From Stagnimonas sp965279705 (lineage in GTDB: Bacteria; Pseudomonadota; Gammaproteobacteria; Nevskiales; Nevskiaceae), in NCBI GenBank assembly GCA_965279705.1, contig OZ257257.1:2666001-2730000 (forward strand): a stretch of DNA of 64,000 nt. Reading direction: 5' to 3'. Every line of letters begins with the position of its first letter. The first letter of the stretch is position 1. The translations under genes and the position numbers were made by a program. This document shows, piece after piece, positions 62,595 to 64,000 of the stretch. The notes under the pieces were generated by a model. The model did not search any database. It was not told where the DNA came from and saw only the letters and a program-made list of their open reading frames with translations.

Positions 62595-63277
62595 GACTGG
62601 AGGGCTTTCCTTGCTGCAATGGGGCGGCGCACCGGCTTGATGCGGGCGACTGGCTTGATGGATTTGCTGGAAATGCCCTCGCAGAGCATCGCGGTCATCT
62701 GCTCGGCAATGCGGTCGATGTCGAGTGCGCCGCGGCCACAGACGTAGTTCCAGGTGTGGTGCTCGATGGCGCCATAGACCATGTCGCGCAGCAGCGGCAG
62801 CGGCACGTCGCGACGAATCTCGCCGCTGCGCTGGCCTTCATCCAGCACCTGCACCAGCAGCTCGGTGTACTGGCGGTTGAGCTGGTGCAGGCCGCTGCCG
62901 TGATAGTCGGCTTCGGACCGAACTTCGCGGAACATCAGGCGACACAGCAGCGGGTAATCACGGATGGAGCGCAGGTGCCGCCACACCAGCAGACGCAGGC
63001 GCTCGCGACTGTTGCGGGCGGTGGCGAGGTCGCGGGCGTAGTCGCCAAACATTTCCTCGTACCAGTGCTCCAGCACCTTCAGCAACAGCTCGCGCTTGCT
63101 GGCGAAGTACTTGTAGACCGTGCCCTCGACCACGCCGATGTGCAGGGCAATCTCAGCGACCGCCGTCTGCTCGTAGCCCTTCTCGCAGAACACTTCGCGC
63201 GCGGCATCGAGAATCTCGTCCACGCGCTGTTCGCGCGCGAGACGCGGGGCATGCAGGCGGGCGGGCTTGGCACTCAT
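62591..63277 (-). CDS. TetR/AcrR-family regulator inside the carboxylase operon
   Basis: A 228-residue TetR-family regulator. The helix-turn-helix lies about residues 20-65 (ILDAAREVFCEKGYEQTAVAEIA, then VVEGTVYKYFASKRELLLKVL). The C-terminal part (RLLVWRHLRSIRDYPLLCRL onwards) is ligand-binding. It overlaps the AtuA-like stop by 4 bp and the biotin carboxylase start by 4 bp, so it is embedded in the operon. It may be an autoregulatory sensor of an acyl-CoA; inferred. Confidence 0.93.
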   Translation of the reverse strand: MSAKPARLHAPRLAREQRVDEILDAAREVFCEKGYEQTAVAEIALHIGVVEGTVYKYFASKRELLLKVLEHWYEEMFGDYARDLATARNSRERLRLLVWRHLRSIRDYPLLCRLMFREVRSEADYHGSGLHQLNRQYTELLVQVLDEGQRSGEIRRDVPLPLLRDMVYGAIEHHTWNYVCGRGALDIDRIAEQMTAMLCEGISSKSIKPVARIKPVRRPIAARKALQS

Positions 63278-64000
63278 ACTTTCAGCAGCGCAGTGGGCAC
63301 GGTGAGCGGAAAATCCATCAGGATCTGCGCCAGCATCTTGCCCTGCGGGTCGTAGCGCAGGCTGGCCATGCCGCCGCCGCCAAGCGCCTCGTGCAGCAGA
63401 AAGTTGAAGCCATGCAGGCCGGGCAGCTCGAAGCGCTGCACCTCGCCCTCGACGAAGTGTGCGAAGTACTGCTTCACCGCATCGGCAGTGAGCTGCGCGC
63501 GCAACAGGGCCACGAACTCAGGCTGGCGTGCCAGCACGCCGATGTTGGCGGCATTGCCCTTGTCACCGCTGCGGCCGGTGGCCAGCTCGATCAGCGGCAC
63601 TTGGCGGGTTTCGCCGCCGGTGGCGAGCAGCGCGGCGGGCGGCTCTGGGGTGCTTGCCTGCACCTCGGCAAAGGCCACGGCTGGCAAGTCGAAAGCCTGT
63701 CCATCCACCGCGACAGGCACGGCCGACTTGGGCACGAGGCACGAGAACAATCGCACCAGCGGCGTCGGCGAAGGGCGCCCACCGGAGAAACCCGTGATGC
63801 CCTGCGCCATCGCCGTCGCGGGTGGGATGAACTCGCGGCCGAAAATCTCCAGCGCGTTCTTGTCGGCGTGGTGCACCGACACCTTGAGGATCACTTCGCG
63901 CGTATCGCGGCGACGGCCGTTGGCACCCCAGTTGCTCTCGCTGCCCAGCACCTCGACATCGGTGCGCAGGTAGTCGGCCAGGCCGCGCTGCTCGAACAGC
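63274..64000 (-). CDS. AtuA-like DUF1446 protein, C-terminal part; start beyond window
   Basis: The C-terminal 241 residues of an AtuA/DUF1446-type protein; the reading frame stays open to the right window edge. GITGFSGGRPSPTPLVRLFS, IELATGRSGDKGNAANIGVLA and GGGGMASLRYDPQGKMLAQ are characteristic of the AtuA C-terminal region. AtuA is needed for acyclic terpene (citronellol/geraniol) use in Pseudomonas, and its biochemical role is not well settled. Here it heads the visible part of an operon with TetR and a BC/BCCP/CT carboxylase. This fits a geranyl-CoA- or methylcrotonyl-CoA-type pathway. Confidence 0.85.
   Translation of the reverse strand, partial: LFEQRGLADYLRTDVEVLGSESNWGANGRRRDTREVILKVSVHHADKNALEIFGREFIPPATAMAQGITGFSGGRPSPTPLVRLFSCLVPKSAVPVAVDGQAFDLPAVAFAEVQASTPEPPAALLATGGETRQVPLIELATGRSGDKGNAANIGVLARQPEFVALLRAQLTADAVKQYFAHFVEGEVQRFELPGLHGFNFLLHEALGGGGMASLRYDPQGKMLAQILMDFPLTVPTALLKV

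Overview
The window looks like chromosomal DNA from a high-GC, Gram-negative gammaproteobacterium. TonB-dependent receptors, DUF1302/DUF1329 outer-membrane-type proteins, lipoproteins with lipoboxes, and genes packed with ATGA overlaps all fit this. A Nevskiales/Solimonadaceae-type organism is plausible but cannot be proved from the sequence. The dominant theme is catabolism of steroids and related isoprenoid or hydrophobic compounds. No rRNA, tRNA, CRISPR array, transposase, integrase or prophage gene was recognised.

Region 1 (1-11,450) holds the end of an SDR gene, a lone Panacea-domain gene, and a leftward operon (TonB receptor, SDR, OYE-type flavin reductase, enoyl-CoA hydratase). After a bidirectional terminator come a 3-ketosteroid delta1-dehydrogenase (KstD-like), an HsaA-like flavin monooxygenase and, divergently, a KshA-like Rieske oxygenase. 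This is the enzyme set that opens steroid rings A and B. Region 2 (11,450-17,750) holds a GH3 glycosidase lipoprotein, a DUF349 coiled-coil protein and two uncharacterised proteins.

Region 3 (17,880-31,320) holds a Baeyer-Villiger monooxygenase/SDR/esterase/SDR operon with a divergent TetR regulator. It continues with an operon of ketosteroid isomerase (catalytic residues conserved), a SnoaL-fold protein and an MFS transporter. A divergent LuxR-type regulator recalling TeiR of Comamonas, a second TonB receptor, a second SnoaL protein, an SDR without the catalytic Tyr, and a LolA-like secreted protein follow. Region 4 (31,380-36,150) holds a tightly overlapped DUF3604 lipoprotein/parvulin/HupE-UreJ operon and another SDR.

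Region 5 (36,290-41,514) is a meta-cleavage lower pathway (C-C hydrolase, 2-hydroxypentadienoate hydratase, acylating aldehyde dehydrogenase, 4-hydroxy-2-oxovalerate aldolase). After a repeat-rich gap come a DUF1295 steroid-reductase-like membrane protein and a small HExxH membrane protein. Region 6 (41,550-43,420) is a lower-GC accessory patch with a GIY-YIG/T5orf172-like gene and an unknown gene. Region 7 (43,420-54,831) has two DUF1302 genes, one DUF1329 gene, a second Rieske oxygenase with its 2Fe-2S ferredoxin and a ferredoxin reductase, a DHFR-like reductase, a serine beta-lactamase-like hydrolase and a lipase-like lipoprotein. Region 8 (55,000-64,000) has an SDR paralogous to the one at the left edge, then a leftward operon: AtuA-like DUF1446 protein, TetR regulator, biotin carboxylase, BCCP, carboxyltransferase, HSL-type esterase and a propionyl-CoA-synthetase-like enzyme.

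Read together, TonB receptors and DUF1302/1329 proteins would bring in the substrate. KSI, KstD, KshA, HsaA and SDRs would oxidise and open the rings. The hydrolase-to-aldolase block would yield pyruvate and acyl-CoA. The acyl-CoA synthetase and carboxylase would handle short or branched acyl-CoAs. The extradiol dioxygenase (TesB/HsaC) and the HsaB flavin reductase needed to link these steps are not in the window.
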